Shown: in pieces, positions 1 through 7,552 of the stretch | Layout of the letters: each line of letters begins with the position of its first letter | Numbering within the stretch: position 1 is the first letter of the stretch | Assembly (NCBI RefSeq): GCF_000725885.1 | Contig: NZ_JODR01000050.1 | Coordinates: 1 to 15,106 of the forward strand | From: Streptomyces albus subsp. albus | GTDB lineage: Bacteria; Actinomycetota; Actinomycetes; Streptomycetales; Streptomycetaceae | Direction of reading: 5' to 3' | Length of the DNA stretch: 15,106 nt | Notes under the pieces: generated by a model | What the model saw: only the letters and a program-made list of their open reading frames with translations | Database searches by the model: none | Told to the model about the DNA's origin: nothing | Translations under genes and position numbers: made by a program

Positions 1-115
1 CCGCCACCACGGTCGCCTCCCCCGCCGGCCGGCCCCCCACCGGCCGCGCACCGAACGACCACGCCACCACCGACCCCGCCTCCGCCATCCCCTCCACCGC
101 CCGCCGCACGCCCAC
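1..115 (-). CDS. Possible divergent gene, N-terminal fragment only
   Basis: On the minus strand a frame is open from a GTG at 115 to the left edge and reads VGVRRAVEGMAEAG, then VVAWSFGARPVGG and so on. Third positions are nearly all G or C. A purine-rich GGGGGAG stretch lies just upstream of the GTG and could be a ribosome binding site. The first residues look like an ordinary globular protein, but I do not recognise the family. There is a competing reading: on the plus strand the transporter frame is also open to the left edge with GC-rich third positions, though it gives a low-complexity Thr/Ala/Pro sequence. The two readings share the same wobble column, so base composition alone cannot decide. 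If real, this gene would be divergent from the transporter with a gap of about 60 bases. Confidence 0.35.
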   Translation of the reverse strand, partial: MGVRRAVEGMAEAGSVVAWSFGARPVGGRPAGEATVVA

Positions 116-176
116 CGCCCCCGCTCCCCCACCCCGCCGCGCCCGGGGGCGTGGCGGGCTGGCCGGGCGTAATCCG

Positions 177-1025
177 GTGCTCCTCGCCGTCGTCTCCTCG
201 GCGTGCGTCTCCGCCTCCGCGATGTTCGTGAAGCTCGCGGACGTCACCGCGGGGACGGCCGCCTCGCTGCGCTGTCTGCTGGCCCTGGTCGCGCTGGTGC
301 CGCTCGCCCTCGTCGAGCGGCGCCGCCTCGGCCCCCGGAGCGGGCGCGGTCCCCTGCTGGACGTCGCGGCCGGCGCACTGCTGGGCGTGGACTTCGTCTT
401 CTGGGCCCAGAGCATCCACGACGTGGGCTCGGCCATCGCCACCGTGCTGCTGAACCTCCAGATCGCCGTCTTCCCGCTGCTGGCCCTGGCCCTCACCCGC
501 ACCCGGCCGGGCGGACGCTACTGGCTCGCCCTGCCCTTCCTGCTGGTCGGCGTCGCCCTGGCCAGCGGCGCGATCGGCGATCCGGAACCGGGCACCAGCC
601 CGGTGACCGGCATCGTCTACGGGGCCACGGCCGGTGTCGCCTACGCCGGCTATCTCTTCCTCACCCGGCTGGGCGGCGGAGGCCCGCACACCGTGCACCC
701 GGTGTGCGTCTCCACCCTGTCCGCCGCCGTCACCTCGGGCGTACTGGGCGCCCTGTGGACGGGAATCCAGCCCCTCCCCGGCTGGGGCCCGTTCGGCTGG
801 CTGGCCCTCATGGCACTGTTCGGGCAGGTGCTCTCGCTCATCCTGCTGGGGCCGGCACTGTCCCGGCTGGCGCCGGCGACCAGCGCCGCACTGCTGCTGC
901 TCCAGCCCGTGCTGGCCCTCGTGCTGGGTGTCGCCTTCCTGGGCGAACGGCCCACGGTGACCCAGTTCGCCGGGTGCGCCCTGGTCGTGCTCGCCGTGTG
1001 GCACACCGGACGGCGTGATCATTAG
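177..1025 (+). CDS. DMT superfamily (EamA-type) membrane transporter
   Basis: A 282-residue, strongly hydrophobic protein with about ten predicted membrane helices, roughly at residues 2-21, 26-46, 63-80, 85-105, 115-131, 143-162, 175-195, 203-224, 228-247 and 254-275. It reads as two EamA-like halves of about 140 residues. The second half ends with the typical pattern of a conserved LxPVLAxxLGxxFLGE-like segment (LLQPVLALVLGVAFLGERPT) followed by a last helix and a short basic tail. The family exports or imports small metabolites across the cytoplasmic membrane, and the substrate cannot be told from sequence. The GTG at 177 lies at the very start of helix 1 and lacks a clear ribosome binding site. 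The frame stays open to the left edge, so the true start could lie upstream. The serine hydrolase gene starts 11 bases after its stop, so the two are probably co-transcribed. Confidence 0.85.
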   Translation: MLLAVVSSACVSASAMFVKLADVTAGTAASLRCLLALVALVPLALVERRRLGPRSGRGPLLDVAAGALLGVDFVFWAQSIHDVGSAIATVLLNLQIAVFPLLALALTRTRPGGRYWLALPFLLVGVALASGAIGDPEPGTSPVTGIVYGATAGVAYAGYLFLTRLGGGGPHTVHPVCVSTLSAAVTSGVLGALWTGIQPLPGWGPFGWLALMALFGQVLSLILLGPALSRLAPATSAALLLLQPVLALVLGVAFLGERPTVTQFAGCALVVLAVWHTGRRDH

Positions 1026-1036
1026 AGTCACCGCAC

Positions 1037-2179
1037 ATGGCCCTGCCGCGTGCGCTCCTGAGCGGACTGACCGCCGTCCTCACCGTGTGCGGGCTGGCGG
1101 TGGATTCGTCCACCGCCGCCGACCGGGGCCACGCGCCCACCCGCGCCGCGCTGGAAACCGTCGTCGAGCGCGACCGGGTGCCCGGTGCGGTGGCCAGGGT
1201 GGAGGACGGCGCCGGGCCGTGGGAAGGCGCCGCGGGGGTCGCCGACCGTGCGACCGGCCGCCCGCGGTCGGCCGGGGAACGGTTCCGCATCGGCAGTCTG
1301 ACCAAACCGTTCGTGGCCACCGTGCTGCTCCAGCTGGAGGCGGAGGGCAGGCTGCGGCTGGACGACCCGGTGGGCCGGTGGCTGCCCGCCTCCCGGCTGG
1401 GCGGCTACGGCACGGCCATCGGCGCTTCCCGGAGCACCGTGACGCTGCGGAACCTGCTCGGCCACACCAGCGGCATCCCCGACTACACCGCCGGCCCCGC
1501 CGTGCGCCGCGCCTACTTCTCGCCGGCCTTCCTCACCCGCCGCTGGGACACGCACACCCCGCAGGCGCTGGCCCGGCCCGCCCTCGACCGCGAGCCGCTG
1601 TTCCGGCCCGGCGCCCGGTGGGCCTACTCCAACACCAACTACCTGCTGGCCGGCATGGTGATCGAGCGGGTGACGGGACACTCCTACGCGAGGGAGATCG
1701 AACGCCGCATCCTGCGCCCCCTCAAGCTGCGCGACACCTCGCTGCCCGGCACCTCGACCCGGATTCCCGGGCGGCACGGGAGGAGCTACTCGACCCTCCA
1801 CACCGCCGGGCCCCACCCGAGGGTGTACGACGTGACCTCGCTCAACCCCTCGCTGGCCGGCGCGTCCGGCGAGATGATCTCCTCGGGCCGCGACCTGACA
1901 CGGTTCGCCCGCGCCCTGGTCACCGGCGGTCTGCTGCCGCCGCGGCAGCTGCGCGAGATGGAGACGACCCGTCCGGCCGGTGCCGCCGAGCGCTACGGGC
2001 TGGGCCTGACCGAGCGCACCCTGCCGTGCGGGGTGACGCTGTGGGGCCACGAGGGCACCATCCACGGCTCCCGCACCGCCGTGTTCACCACGGTGGACGG
2101 CACCCACGCGGCGGCCTTCAACGTCAACGGCGACTGGGCCGGCACCCGCCGGCTGGTGGACGCGGAGTTCTGCGGCTGA
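1037..2179 (+). CDS. Exported serine hydrolase, class C beta-lactamase / DD-peptidase family
   Basis: A 380-residue protein of the penicillin-binding-protein-like serine hydrolase fold (beta-lactamase family, Pfam Beta-lactamase type). All three active-site motifs are present: S87-L-T-K90 (nucleophile serine and general-base lysine), Y197-S-N199, and H338-E-G340 in place of the usual KTG, as is common in the esterase/DD-peptidase branch. The N-terminus has a Sec signal peptide of about 28 residues, with likely cleavage after the TAA ending at residue 28. The segment around Cys18 is not a good lipobox, so the protein is probably secreted rather than lipidated. Possible roles are D-Ala-D-Ala carboxypeptidase, D-amino-acid amidase or esterase, and sequence alone does not decide. 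It follows the transporter by 11 bases and has only a weak ribosome binding site, which suggests coupling to the upstream gene. Confidence 0.9.
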   Translation: MALPRALLSGLTAVLTVCGLAVDSSTAADRGHAPTRAALETVVERDRVPGAVARVEDGAGPWEGAAGVADRATGRPRSAGERFRIGSLTKPFVATVLLQLEAEGRLRLDDPVGRWLPASRLGGYGTAIGASRSTVTLRNLLGHTSGIPDYTAGPAVRRAYFSPAFLTRRWDTHTPQALARPALDREPLFRPGARWAYSNTNYLLAGMVIERVTGHSYAREIERRILRPLKLRDTSLPGTSTRIPGRHGRSYSTLHTAGPHPRVYDVTSLNPSLAGASGEMISSGRDLTRFARALVTGGLLPPRQLREMETTRPAGAAERYGLGLTERTLPCGVTLWGHEGTIHGSRTAVFTTVDGTHAAAFNVNGDWAGTRRLVDAEFCG

Positions 2180-2188
2180 ACGGCGCTC

Positions 2189-2207
2189 CCCCGGACGCGT
2201 ACCGGGG
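2189..2207. terminator. Short hairpin between convergent genes
   Basis: A perfect 6-bp inverted repeat, CCCCGG / CCGGGG, with a 7-base loop (ACGCGTA). It lies in the 62-base gap between the convergent serine hydrolase and endonuclease-like genes. Its position fits a bidirectional terminator, but the stem is short and there is no T-run, so support is modest. Confidence 0.35.
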
Positions 2208-2241
2208 CCTCGGCGCGGGAGAGCGGTCACGCCGTGCCGCC

Positions 2242-3129
2242 TCAGCGCGGAAGAACCGCCACGTCGCAGGCAGGCTCGCGCTCGCCGGAGGTCATCAGGG
2301 CGGTGCGGACCACGGTGGCCTGCTGGGCGAGGGCGTCCCGCAGTTTGTCCGGGGTGACGTGGACGACGGTGATGCCGAACTCCTCCAGGCGCTCGCGCTT
2401 GCGGGCGCAGGCGTCCCAGGCCGCCACCGCGTCGGCCCGTGGGGGGCGCGCGTCGAGTTCCAGGGCGACGCCGTGTTCGGGCCAGTAGGCGTCGACGGTG
2501 CCGATGTGCAGGCCGCCGGGCGCGCGGAGTTCGACGTTCCAGCAAGGGTCGGGCAGCCCGTGCAGCAGCACCATCTCGTACATGCGGCCCTCGGCCAGGG
2601 CGCGGCCCTCGGCGAGCAGGCTGTCCACCGCGTCCGCGATGTGCGGCAGCCCCAGCAGCCGGGCCCGGGTCAGTTCCCGTACGACGGCCTGCGGCTCGCA
2701 GTACCCGCCGCGCACCGCCTCGGTCAGCAGCCGCCGCACCTGCTCGACGTCGGTGAGGCCCGGCACGGCGTCGGCCAGCGCGCGGGCGACGGGAGCCACG
2801 GGCAGCCCGGTGATCTCCTCGGGCTCGGGCAGGATCCGGGTGCGCACCAGACGGGCGGCGGGACCGGCCACCGGCAGCGGGGCGCGGGCGGCGGGCCCGC
2901 CCAGATCGGGGACGAGCACGTCGATGCGGTCGAGGTCGAGCAGCGAGGGCGCGGCGGAGAAGCAGTGCAGGGCGAGCGCGGCCAGTCCGGTGATCATCGC
3001 CCGGTCGGGCGTTCTGGAGGTTCCGGGCGGCACCGCCGCGTCACTGTGCGCGTACCGCAGCGCGGCACGCAGGCGTTCCTCACTGGTGGGCAGACCGGTA
3101 CGGGGCGGCAGTGGTACCTCGTGCGTCAT
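2242..3129 (-). CDS. AbiEi/DUF559-like protein with degenerate endonuclease fold
   Basis: A 295-residue protein. I chose the ATG at 3129 because it has a purine-rich GGGGAAG upstream; the frame extends to a TTG at 3177 that is less likely. Residues 1-60 are helical and could hold a degenerate winged helix. Residues 65-125 resemble the middle of AbiEi-type antitoxin-like proteins (DRIDVLVP, then ITGLPVAPVARALAD). Residues about 185-275 follow the layout of the Vsr/DUF559 endonuclease-like domain: xVDAYWPEHGVALELD with D213 and E224, a helix with a conserved Arg/Lys stretch, then FGITVVHVTPDKL. The usual catalytic lysine or His after the E-x-D strand is not visible (ELDARPP), so nuclease activity is doubtful. 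Similar proteins are frequent in actinobacteria and usually of unknown function. No toxin partner is adjacent. It is convergent to the serine hydrolase gene. Confidence 0.72.
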   Translation of the reverse strand: MTHEVPLPPRTGLPTSEERLRAALRYAHSDAAVPPGTSRTPDRAMITGLAALALHCFSAAPSLLDLDRIDVLVPDLGGPAARAPLPVAGPAARLVRTRILPEPEEITGLPVAPVARALADAVPGLTDVEQVRRLLTEAVRGGYCEPQAVVRELTRARLLGLPHIADAVDSLLAEGRALAEGRMYEMVLLHGLPDPCWNVELRAPGGLHIGTVDAYWPEHGVALELDARPPRADAVAAWDACARKRERLEEFGITVVHVTPDKLRDALAQQATVVRTALMTSGEREPACDVAVLPR

Positions 3130-3236
3130 GCTGGGGCCACTTCCCCGTGACCCGCGGCCTGGCACCACGTGTGACAAAGCTGTCGCCTAACGCGGACAAC
3201 TCAGTGCTCATGCACGGCAGTTCGAGAGCCGATGAG

Positions 3237-3272
3237 GCCCCGGCACGCGGTCTGCCGCCGCTGCGCCGGGGC
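3237..3272 (-). terminator. Nested hairpin after the small membrane protein gene
   Basis: Outer inverted repeat GCCCCGGC (3237-3244) / GCCGGGGC (3265-3272), 8 bp perfect, enclosing an inner 4-bp stem GCGG/CCGC with a TCTG loop. It starts 20 bases past the stop codon of the 78-residue protein gene on the minus strand. Location and GC-rich stem fit a Streptomyces-type terminator. There is no T-run. Confidence 0.5.
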
Positions 3273-3292
3273 GAGGGCGTCGGTGACGCGTG

Positions 3293-3529
3293 TCAGTGGT
3301 GCTTCTTGCGCCGGTCGCCGAGCATGACGAGCCCGGCGATCACCAGGAAAAGCAGGATCGGGATGGCGACGTACAGCCCCAGCGTCTCCCCGACGCTCAG
3401 GCCGGGTCCCGGGTCGTCGCCGTCGTCGCGGGTGAGCGCGAAGGCGGGGGACGACAGCAGCATCATCAGCGCCGCACCGGCGGTGACCGTACCGGCGCGC
3501 AGGGCGTTCTTGTTGACCTTGTTGCTCAC
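3293..3529 (-). CDS. Small exported single-pass membrane protein
   Basis: A 78-residue protein from a GTG at 3529, read as VSNKVNKNALRAG and onward. Residues 1-31 form a Sec signal peptide: a basic start, a hydrophobic core around residues 14-26, and likely cleavage after A31 in SSPAFA. A short acidic Asp/Pro/Gly stretch follows (about 33-44), then one membrane helix (about 49-71) and the basic tail GDRRKKHH. This gives a tiny protein with an acidic outer segment and an inward-facing cationic tail. I do not know its function; small proteins of this layout are common in Streptomyces. The ribosome binding site is weak. It lies 47 bases after the fucosidase stop on the same strand, so it may be co-transcribed with that gene. 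A longer frame-1 reading through the fucosidase gene also covers it, but the signal peptide starting at this GTG is convincing. Confidence 0.75.
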   Translation of the reverse strand: MSNKVNKNALRAGTVTAGAALMMLLSSPAFALTRDDGDDPGPGLSVGETLGLYVAIPILLFLVIAGLVMLGDRRKKHH

Positions 3530-3576
3530 GCAGCCAACATAGCGGACGGGTGAACGGCCCGCGCGCCGGGGTGGGC

Positions 3577-5271
3577 CTATCGGACGGCGGGCCGCCATCG
3601 GTGCAGGGTGACGGGCCGCAGCCGCGGCTCGGCCCGGCTCTCCAGGACCCGTACCCGCACCCGGTCGGCGGTCACCGGGGCGGGCAGCGCCAGGATGCGG
3701 CGGTGTCCGACGGTCGTGCCCAAGGCGATCCGCCGCCACCTCCCGTCCTGCCGGGCCTCGACGGTGAACCGTTCCACCCGCTGCCCGGCCCGCAGGTCCT
3801 CGCCCAGCACGACGCGGTCGAAGGTGTACGGCCCGCCGGTGCCCGCTCCGCCGGCCGCGCGCACGTCGGTGCCGTAGATGCGGCGCACCGCCTTGCCGAA
3901 CGCCGTCAGTTCCGCGACGTCCGCCGGGTCGATCCGCCCGTCGCGGCCCGGTGGGACGTTCAGCAGCAGCGAAGCGTTGCGGCCCACGCTCTTCTCGTAC
4001 AGGTCCAGGAGTTCGGCGGCGCTCTTGGGCCGCTGGCCGGGGTGGTGGTACCAGCCGGGCCGGATCGAGACGTCCGCCTCCGCCGGGTACCACTGGAGGT
4101 ACCGGACCGAGCCGTCCAGCAGCCGGGCGCGGGAGCCGATGTCCTCGTCGGTGGAGTCGTTGGGCAGGCCGCCCGCGTACGCCGTCCACGGATCGACAGC
4201 CGACGGGGTCGCGCTCCACTCGCTCTCCCGTGCGACCCCCCGCTCGTTGCCGACCCAGCGCACGCCCTGCGGGCCGCCGAAGACGGGGGTGCCGGGCGCC
4301 ATCAGGTGCAGCGCGCGGAAGATCTCCTGCCAGCCGTACTCCTGGGTGACGCCCGCGTCCCGCCACGGGTTGGCGCCGTCCAGCCACAGTTCGTCCAGCG
4401 GGCCGTACTGGGTGACGATCTCGTACACCTGGTTCAGGTAGTAGGCGTCGTAGTCGTCGACCTTCACCCGGAAGCTGGGCAGGCGTCCCTGCGCGACGGC
4501 CCGCGCCCGGTCGTCGCCCGGCACCAGTGTCGGGATGGTGCGGGTGCGCGGGGCGCTGCCGTTGCCGTAGCGGCCCCGGCCGGCCGGCGGGCCGCCATCC
4601 TCCAGCGCCGTCCGCTCGACGGTCGTCAGCGGCTCCCCCGCCTCCTGTTTCGCCGCGAGACGTGCCAGCCACTTCTTGTGCCAGCCGTGCGGGAGTTCGG
4701 CGCCGTCCGCCGGGGACAGATAGACGCCGACCTTGAGTCCCGCCTTGCGGGCCGCCCGCACGTACTGGCCGACGATGTCCCGCCCGTAGGGGGAGTTCTT
4801 CACGGAGTGGCCGGTGTAGCGGCTGGGCCACAGCGTGAAGCCGTCGTGGTGCTTGGCCGTCAGCATCACCTGTTCTGCGCCCGCCGCCTTGTAGGCCCGC
4901 ATCCACTGGTCGAAGTCGAGGTGCCGCGGGTCGAACAGCGCGCGGTCCTCGGCGCCGGAGCCCCACTCCCGGTCGGTGAAGGTGTTCATCCCGAAGTGGG
5001 TGAAGGCCGTCACCTCCCGCTGCTGCCACGCCAGTTGCGCGGCCGTCGGCACCGTCTTGGCGGCCTTCTCGATGATGCGGTCCGGGCTGTCGCACGGTTC
5101 GACCCTCATCTGCGACGCGGGCCGCACCGGCTCCTGGCACCCGTCCGGCGCCCCCTCGGCTGCGCTCGCGGCGCCTGCGGACGGCGCGGGCACGGCCGCC
5201 AGCGCTCCCGCCAGGGCCAGCACCACCCCGCACACCAGTGACCGCCCCCGCCCCGTTCGCCGTCTCGCCAT
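3577..5271 (-). CDS. Secreted alpha-L-fucosidase, GH29
   Basis: A 564-residue glycoside hydrolase that removes alpha-L-fucose from glycans outside the cell. The ATG at 5271 is chosen because GGAGGGG lies just upstream and a Sec signal peptide (residues 1-37, MARRRTGRGR then a hydrophobic core) begins there. An in-frame ATG 24 codons further upstream would bury it. GH29 markers are FTHFGMNTFTDREWG (about 90-104), LTAKHHDGFTLWPS (137-150), the nucleophile region DELWLDGANPW with D298, and NASLLLNVPPGRDGRI (432-447). The NTFTDREWG form is typical of the 1,3/1,4-specific GH29-B branch, and E343 in GNERG is a candidate acid/base (inference). There is an extra, charged Gly/Arg-rich stretch at about 200-265. 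Residues about 480-560 look like an F5/8-type beta-sandwich. Two palindromes upstream suggest repressor control separate from malQ. Confidence 0.93.
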   Translation of the reverse strand: MARRRTGRGRSLVCGVVLALAGALAAVPAPSAGAASAAEGAPDGCQEPVRPASQMRVEPCDSPDRIIEKAAKTVPTAAQLAWQQREVTAFTHFGMNTFTDREWGSGAEDRALFDPRHLDFDQWMRAYKAAGAEQVMLTAKHHDGFTLWPSRYTGHSVKNSPYGRDIVGQYVRAARKAGLKVGVYLSPADGAELPHGWHKKWLARLAAKQEAGEPLTTVERTALEDGGPPAGRGRYGNGSAPRTRTIPTLVPGDDRARAVAQGRLPSFRVKVDDYDAYYLNQVYEIVTQYGPLDELWLDGANPWRDAGVTQEYGWQEIFRALHLMAPGTPVFGGPQGVRWVGNERGVARESEWSATPSAVDPWTAYAGGLPNDSTDEDIGSRARLLDGSVRYLQWYPAEADVSIRPGWYHHPGQRPKSAAELLDLYEKSVGRNASLLLNVPPGRDGRIDPADVAELTAFGKAVRRIYGTDVRAAGGAGTGGPYTFDRVVLGEDLRAGQRVERFTVEARQDGRWRRIALGTTVGHRRILALPAPVTADRVRVRVLESRAEPRLRPVTLHRWRPAVR

Positions 5272-5297
5272 GTCCCCTCCCCTTCCCCACTCCCGTG

Positions 5298-5312
5298 AGA
5301 GGTCGGATCTCT
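5298..5312. promoter_or_regulatory. Palindromic operator candidate 1 for the fucosidase gene
   Basis: The 15-mer AGAGGTCGGATCTCT is symmetric at six of seven pairs around its centre at 5305. It lies 27-41 bases upstream of the fucosidase start codon, where a repressor would block transcription or start-site clearance. It shares the core AGGTC-S-GATCT with the second site at 5361-5375. Such dyads are typical of GntR- or LacI-family operators. The regulator is not in this window. Confidence 0.55.
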
Positions 5313-5360
5313 TCGCGTGACCGGAGGCATGGTCCCGCAGCACGGGCGAGGTGAGAAGTG

Positions 5361-5375
5361 ATAGGTCCGATCTAT
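5361..5375. promoter_or_regulatory. Palindromic operator candidate 2 for the fucosidase gene
   Basis: The 15-mer ATAGGTCCGATCTAT is symmetric at six of seven pairs, and the one mismatch (G opposite T) falls at the same place as in the first site. It overlaps the malQ stop codon (5372-5374). Its centre at 5368 is 63 bases from that of the first site, close to six turns of B-DNA, so both could be bound on the same face of the helix. Confidence 0.55.
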
Positions 5376-7552
5376 TGGGCGGTGGCGCGGAGTTCTTCCC
5401 GCAGGGCCTCGATCAGACGGCGGACGCGGGAGGAGGCCGTCACCTCTTCCAGCGAGAGCGGTCGTCCGTCGGGACCGGCCAGCGGCAGGCGCCAGTTGGG
5501 GTACTCCGTCGTGGTGCCGGGCACCCGAACGGGACGCCGGTCCCCCACGGCATCGGGCAGCCACACGCCGACCAGCCGGGCCGGGGTGCGGGCGAGGAAG
5601 CGGTGCACCGCCCTGATCTCGCCCTCCTCGTCACCCCGCCCCTCGGGCAGCAGGCCCAGCCGTGCGAAGAGCCGGAACCACTCGGCCAGTCCGGCCGCCT
5701 CCGCCGCCCGTCCCTGTGCCGCCGGGCGCCGCAGCAGCCCCAGCCCGTCCAGCAGCCGGACGTGGCTGCCCGTCAGCCGCGCCGCGCAGCCCGGCAGTTC
5801 GGGGCCGGCGGCGGTCGCCAGGCAGTCGGCCGGCCACCGCTCGGGCGGCACGGGCCGTGCGACCGGGCCCGCACCCTCGGACGGGCCGCCGTCCCGCTCG
5901 CACCACAGCACACGGGTGCCCAGCACGCGCCGGGCGGCCAGGTCCTCGCGGAAGCCGGGCTCTTCCGCACCCGGGTCCCCGGCGATGACGGCGGCCCCGG
6001 CGCGGTGCGCCTCCAGTGCCAGGACGCTCCACAGTGCCTCGGCGTCGTACCGCACCCAGGCGCCCTCGGACGGCGGGCGGCCCTCGGGTATCCACCACTG
6101 CCGGGAGTGCCCCAGGTGGTCGATGCGTACGGCGCCGGCGTGCCGGAAGAGCCCGGCGAGCACCTCGCGCCAGGGCCCGTACCCGGTGCGGGCCAGCGCG
6201 CCGGGGTGCCAGGGCGGCACCCCGTGGTCCAGGCCGCCCGGGGCGCCGGCGGTGGGCGGGGCTCCGAGGCTGACGCCAGGTGCCAGGACATCCTGCTGGG
6301 CCCAGGCGTCGGCGCCACCGGGGTGGACTCCGGCAGCCGCCTCGTGCACCAGGCCGACGGCCATACCCGCGTCCCGCGCGGCGCGTTGGGCGGCGGCCAG
6401 CTGGCAGTCGGTCAGCCAGGCGGCCCAGCAGTGGAAGTCGATCCGCTCCAGGTGGTCGTCGCGCTCGCGTGCCGTGCGTGCGGAGCGGGGGTCGTCCAGA
6501 CCGGCGGGCCAGGAGCGCCAGTCGGGGCCGTACCGTTCGGCGAAGGCGCACCAGGTGGCGTGGTCCTCCAGTGCCTGGCCGCGCGCGGCGAGGAAGTCGC
6601 AGTAGGCGGCGCGGCGTCCGGGGCTGAGCTGCACGGTGCGCACCAGTTCCAGTGCCCGCAGCTTGAGGTCCCGTACGGCGTCGGGGTCCAGGTGGGCTTC
6701 CCCGTTCAGCACGCCCTCCCGAGCAGCCGCGGCCCGGCCGGCGAGCGCGTCGACGCGGCGCCGCTCCTCGAGCCCCAGATAGGCGTATTCGGGGATGTCC
6801 TCGATGCGCAGATGGACGGGGTCGGGGAAGCGGCGGGAGGAGGGGCGGTACGGGGAGAGGGCGGTGTGCCCGCCGGTCGGGGCGGGGACGGCGGTGTGCA
6901 GCGGGCCGGGCTGGAGGAAGTCGGCGTCCAGGCAGCGTCCGGCCCAGCTCGCGAGGTCGCCGAGGTCGGCCAGGTCGCCCATGCCCCAGGAGCGGCTCGA
7001 CAGCAGGCCGGGGAGGTGCACCAGCAGGCCCGGTCCGCGGCTGCGGCCGGTGCGGGTGCGCGGTGCGGGGACGGCGCCGGGGGCGACGACGAGCGTGCTG
7101 CGCACGGGTCTTTCACCGGGCGCCTGTGCGCAGAGGGTGTGCACTCCCGGCGGCAGCTCGGCGCCGGACTGCCGGCCGAGGACATCACCGCTCTCGGTGA
7201 CCACCCGCAGTGCGGTCCCCTCGGGAAGCCCGGACTTCTCGCACACCTCGGACAGCCCCGTCGACAGGGACGGCCCGGGTGAGCCGGACAACCCCGGTAA
7301 CCCGGGCAGCTGTCCGTCCGGCCCCGGGCGTGCGCCGGAGCGCAGCACGACGGTGGGAGGCAGCAGCCGGCGGCTGTCCTCGGCGTGCCGCTCCAGCGCC
7401 GCACGGACGGCGGCCGGCGTCGAGGCGTCGACGCCCAGCGCCGCGAGCACGGCGACGACGGTCTCCCGGCCCGCGCGCACCCGGCGGCCGGGCGAGGGGC
7501 GGTGGGAGAGCGAGACGCCGTGGGCGGCGGCGAGCCGCGCCAGCGGAGTCAT
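5372..7552 (-). CDS. malQ: MalQ-like GH77 protein, probably catalytically degenerate
   Basis: A 726-residue protein with the full length and layout of actinobacterial 4-alpha-glucanotransferase (amylomaltase), the cytoplasmic enzyme that moves alpha-1,4-glucan segments in maltose/glycogen metabolism. The scaffold is clear: an N-terminal actinobacterial extension (1-165), SWGMGDLADLGDLASWAG (188-205), SPYRPSSRRFPDP (233-245), VHPGGADAWAQQDV (409-422), and LVGVWLPDAVGDRRP near the end. The nucleophile D478 in RIDH is kept. However, the general acid/base Glu of the usual GEDLG is Gly525 (AGDPG). The THDLP segment reads GPELP (583-587), so the conserved His is Pro and the transition-state Asp is Glu585. 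The NPLH motif reads GPLH, and the FN..GQ.WG donor-site motif is lost (432-444). There are no frameshifts. Its ATG overlaps the TGA of the upstream 93-residue gene (TGATG), so translation is coupled. It is safer to call it a MalQ paralogue than an active enzyme. Confidence 0.9.
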   Translation of the reverse strand: MTPLARLAAAHGVSLSHRPSPGRRVRAGRETVVAVLAALGVDASTPAAVRAALERHAEDSRRLLPPTVVLRSGARPGPDGQLPGLPGLSGSPGPSLSTGLSEVCEKSGLPEGTALRVVTESGDVLGRQSGAELPPGVHTLCAQAPGERPVRSTLVVAPGAVPAPRTRTGRSRGPGLLVHLPGLLSSRSWGMGDLADLGDLASWAGRCLDADFLQPGPLHTAVPAPTGGHTALSPYRPSSRRFPDPVHLRIEDIPEYAYLGLEERRRVDALAGRAAAAREGVLNGEAHLDPDAVRDLKLRALELVRTVQLSPGRRAAYCDFLAARGQALEDHATWCAFAERYGPDWRSWPAGLDDPRSARTARERDDHLERIDFHCWAAWLTDCQLAAAQRAARDAGMAVGLVHEAAAGVHPGGADAWAQQDVLAPGVSLGAPPTAGAPGGLDHGVPPWHPGALARTGYGPWREVLAGLFRHAGAVRIDHLGHSRQWWIPEGRPPSEGAWVRYDAEALWSVLALEAHRAGAAVIAGDPGAEEPGFREDLAARRVLGTRVLWCERDGGPSEGAGPVARPVPPERWPADCLATAAGPELPGCAARLTGSHVRLLDGLGLLRRPAAQGRAAEAAGLAEWFRLFARLGLLPEGRGDEEGEIRAVHRFLARTPARLVGVWLPDAVGDRRPVRVPGTTTEYPNWRLPLAGPDGRPLSLEEVTASSRVRRLIEALREELRATAQ

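Noticed and set aside
1015..3150. 711-codon plus-strand frame across the hydrolase and endonuclease-like genes
   Set aside because: It overlaps two genes with clear motifs on different strands and its product is low-complexity Arg/Gly sequence.
3293..5290. 665-codon minus-strand frame over the fucosidase gene
   Set aside because: Only its last 78 codons make sense, as the small membrane protein; the rest is the fucosidase gene read out of frame.
5351..7282. 643-codon plus-strand frame opposite the MalQ-like gene
   Set aside because: It has no recognisable domain and lies antisense to a gene with GH77 fold markers and a coupled start.
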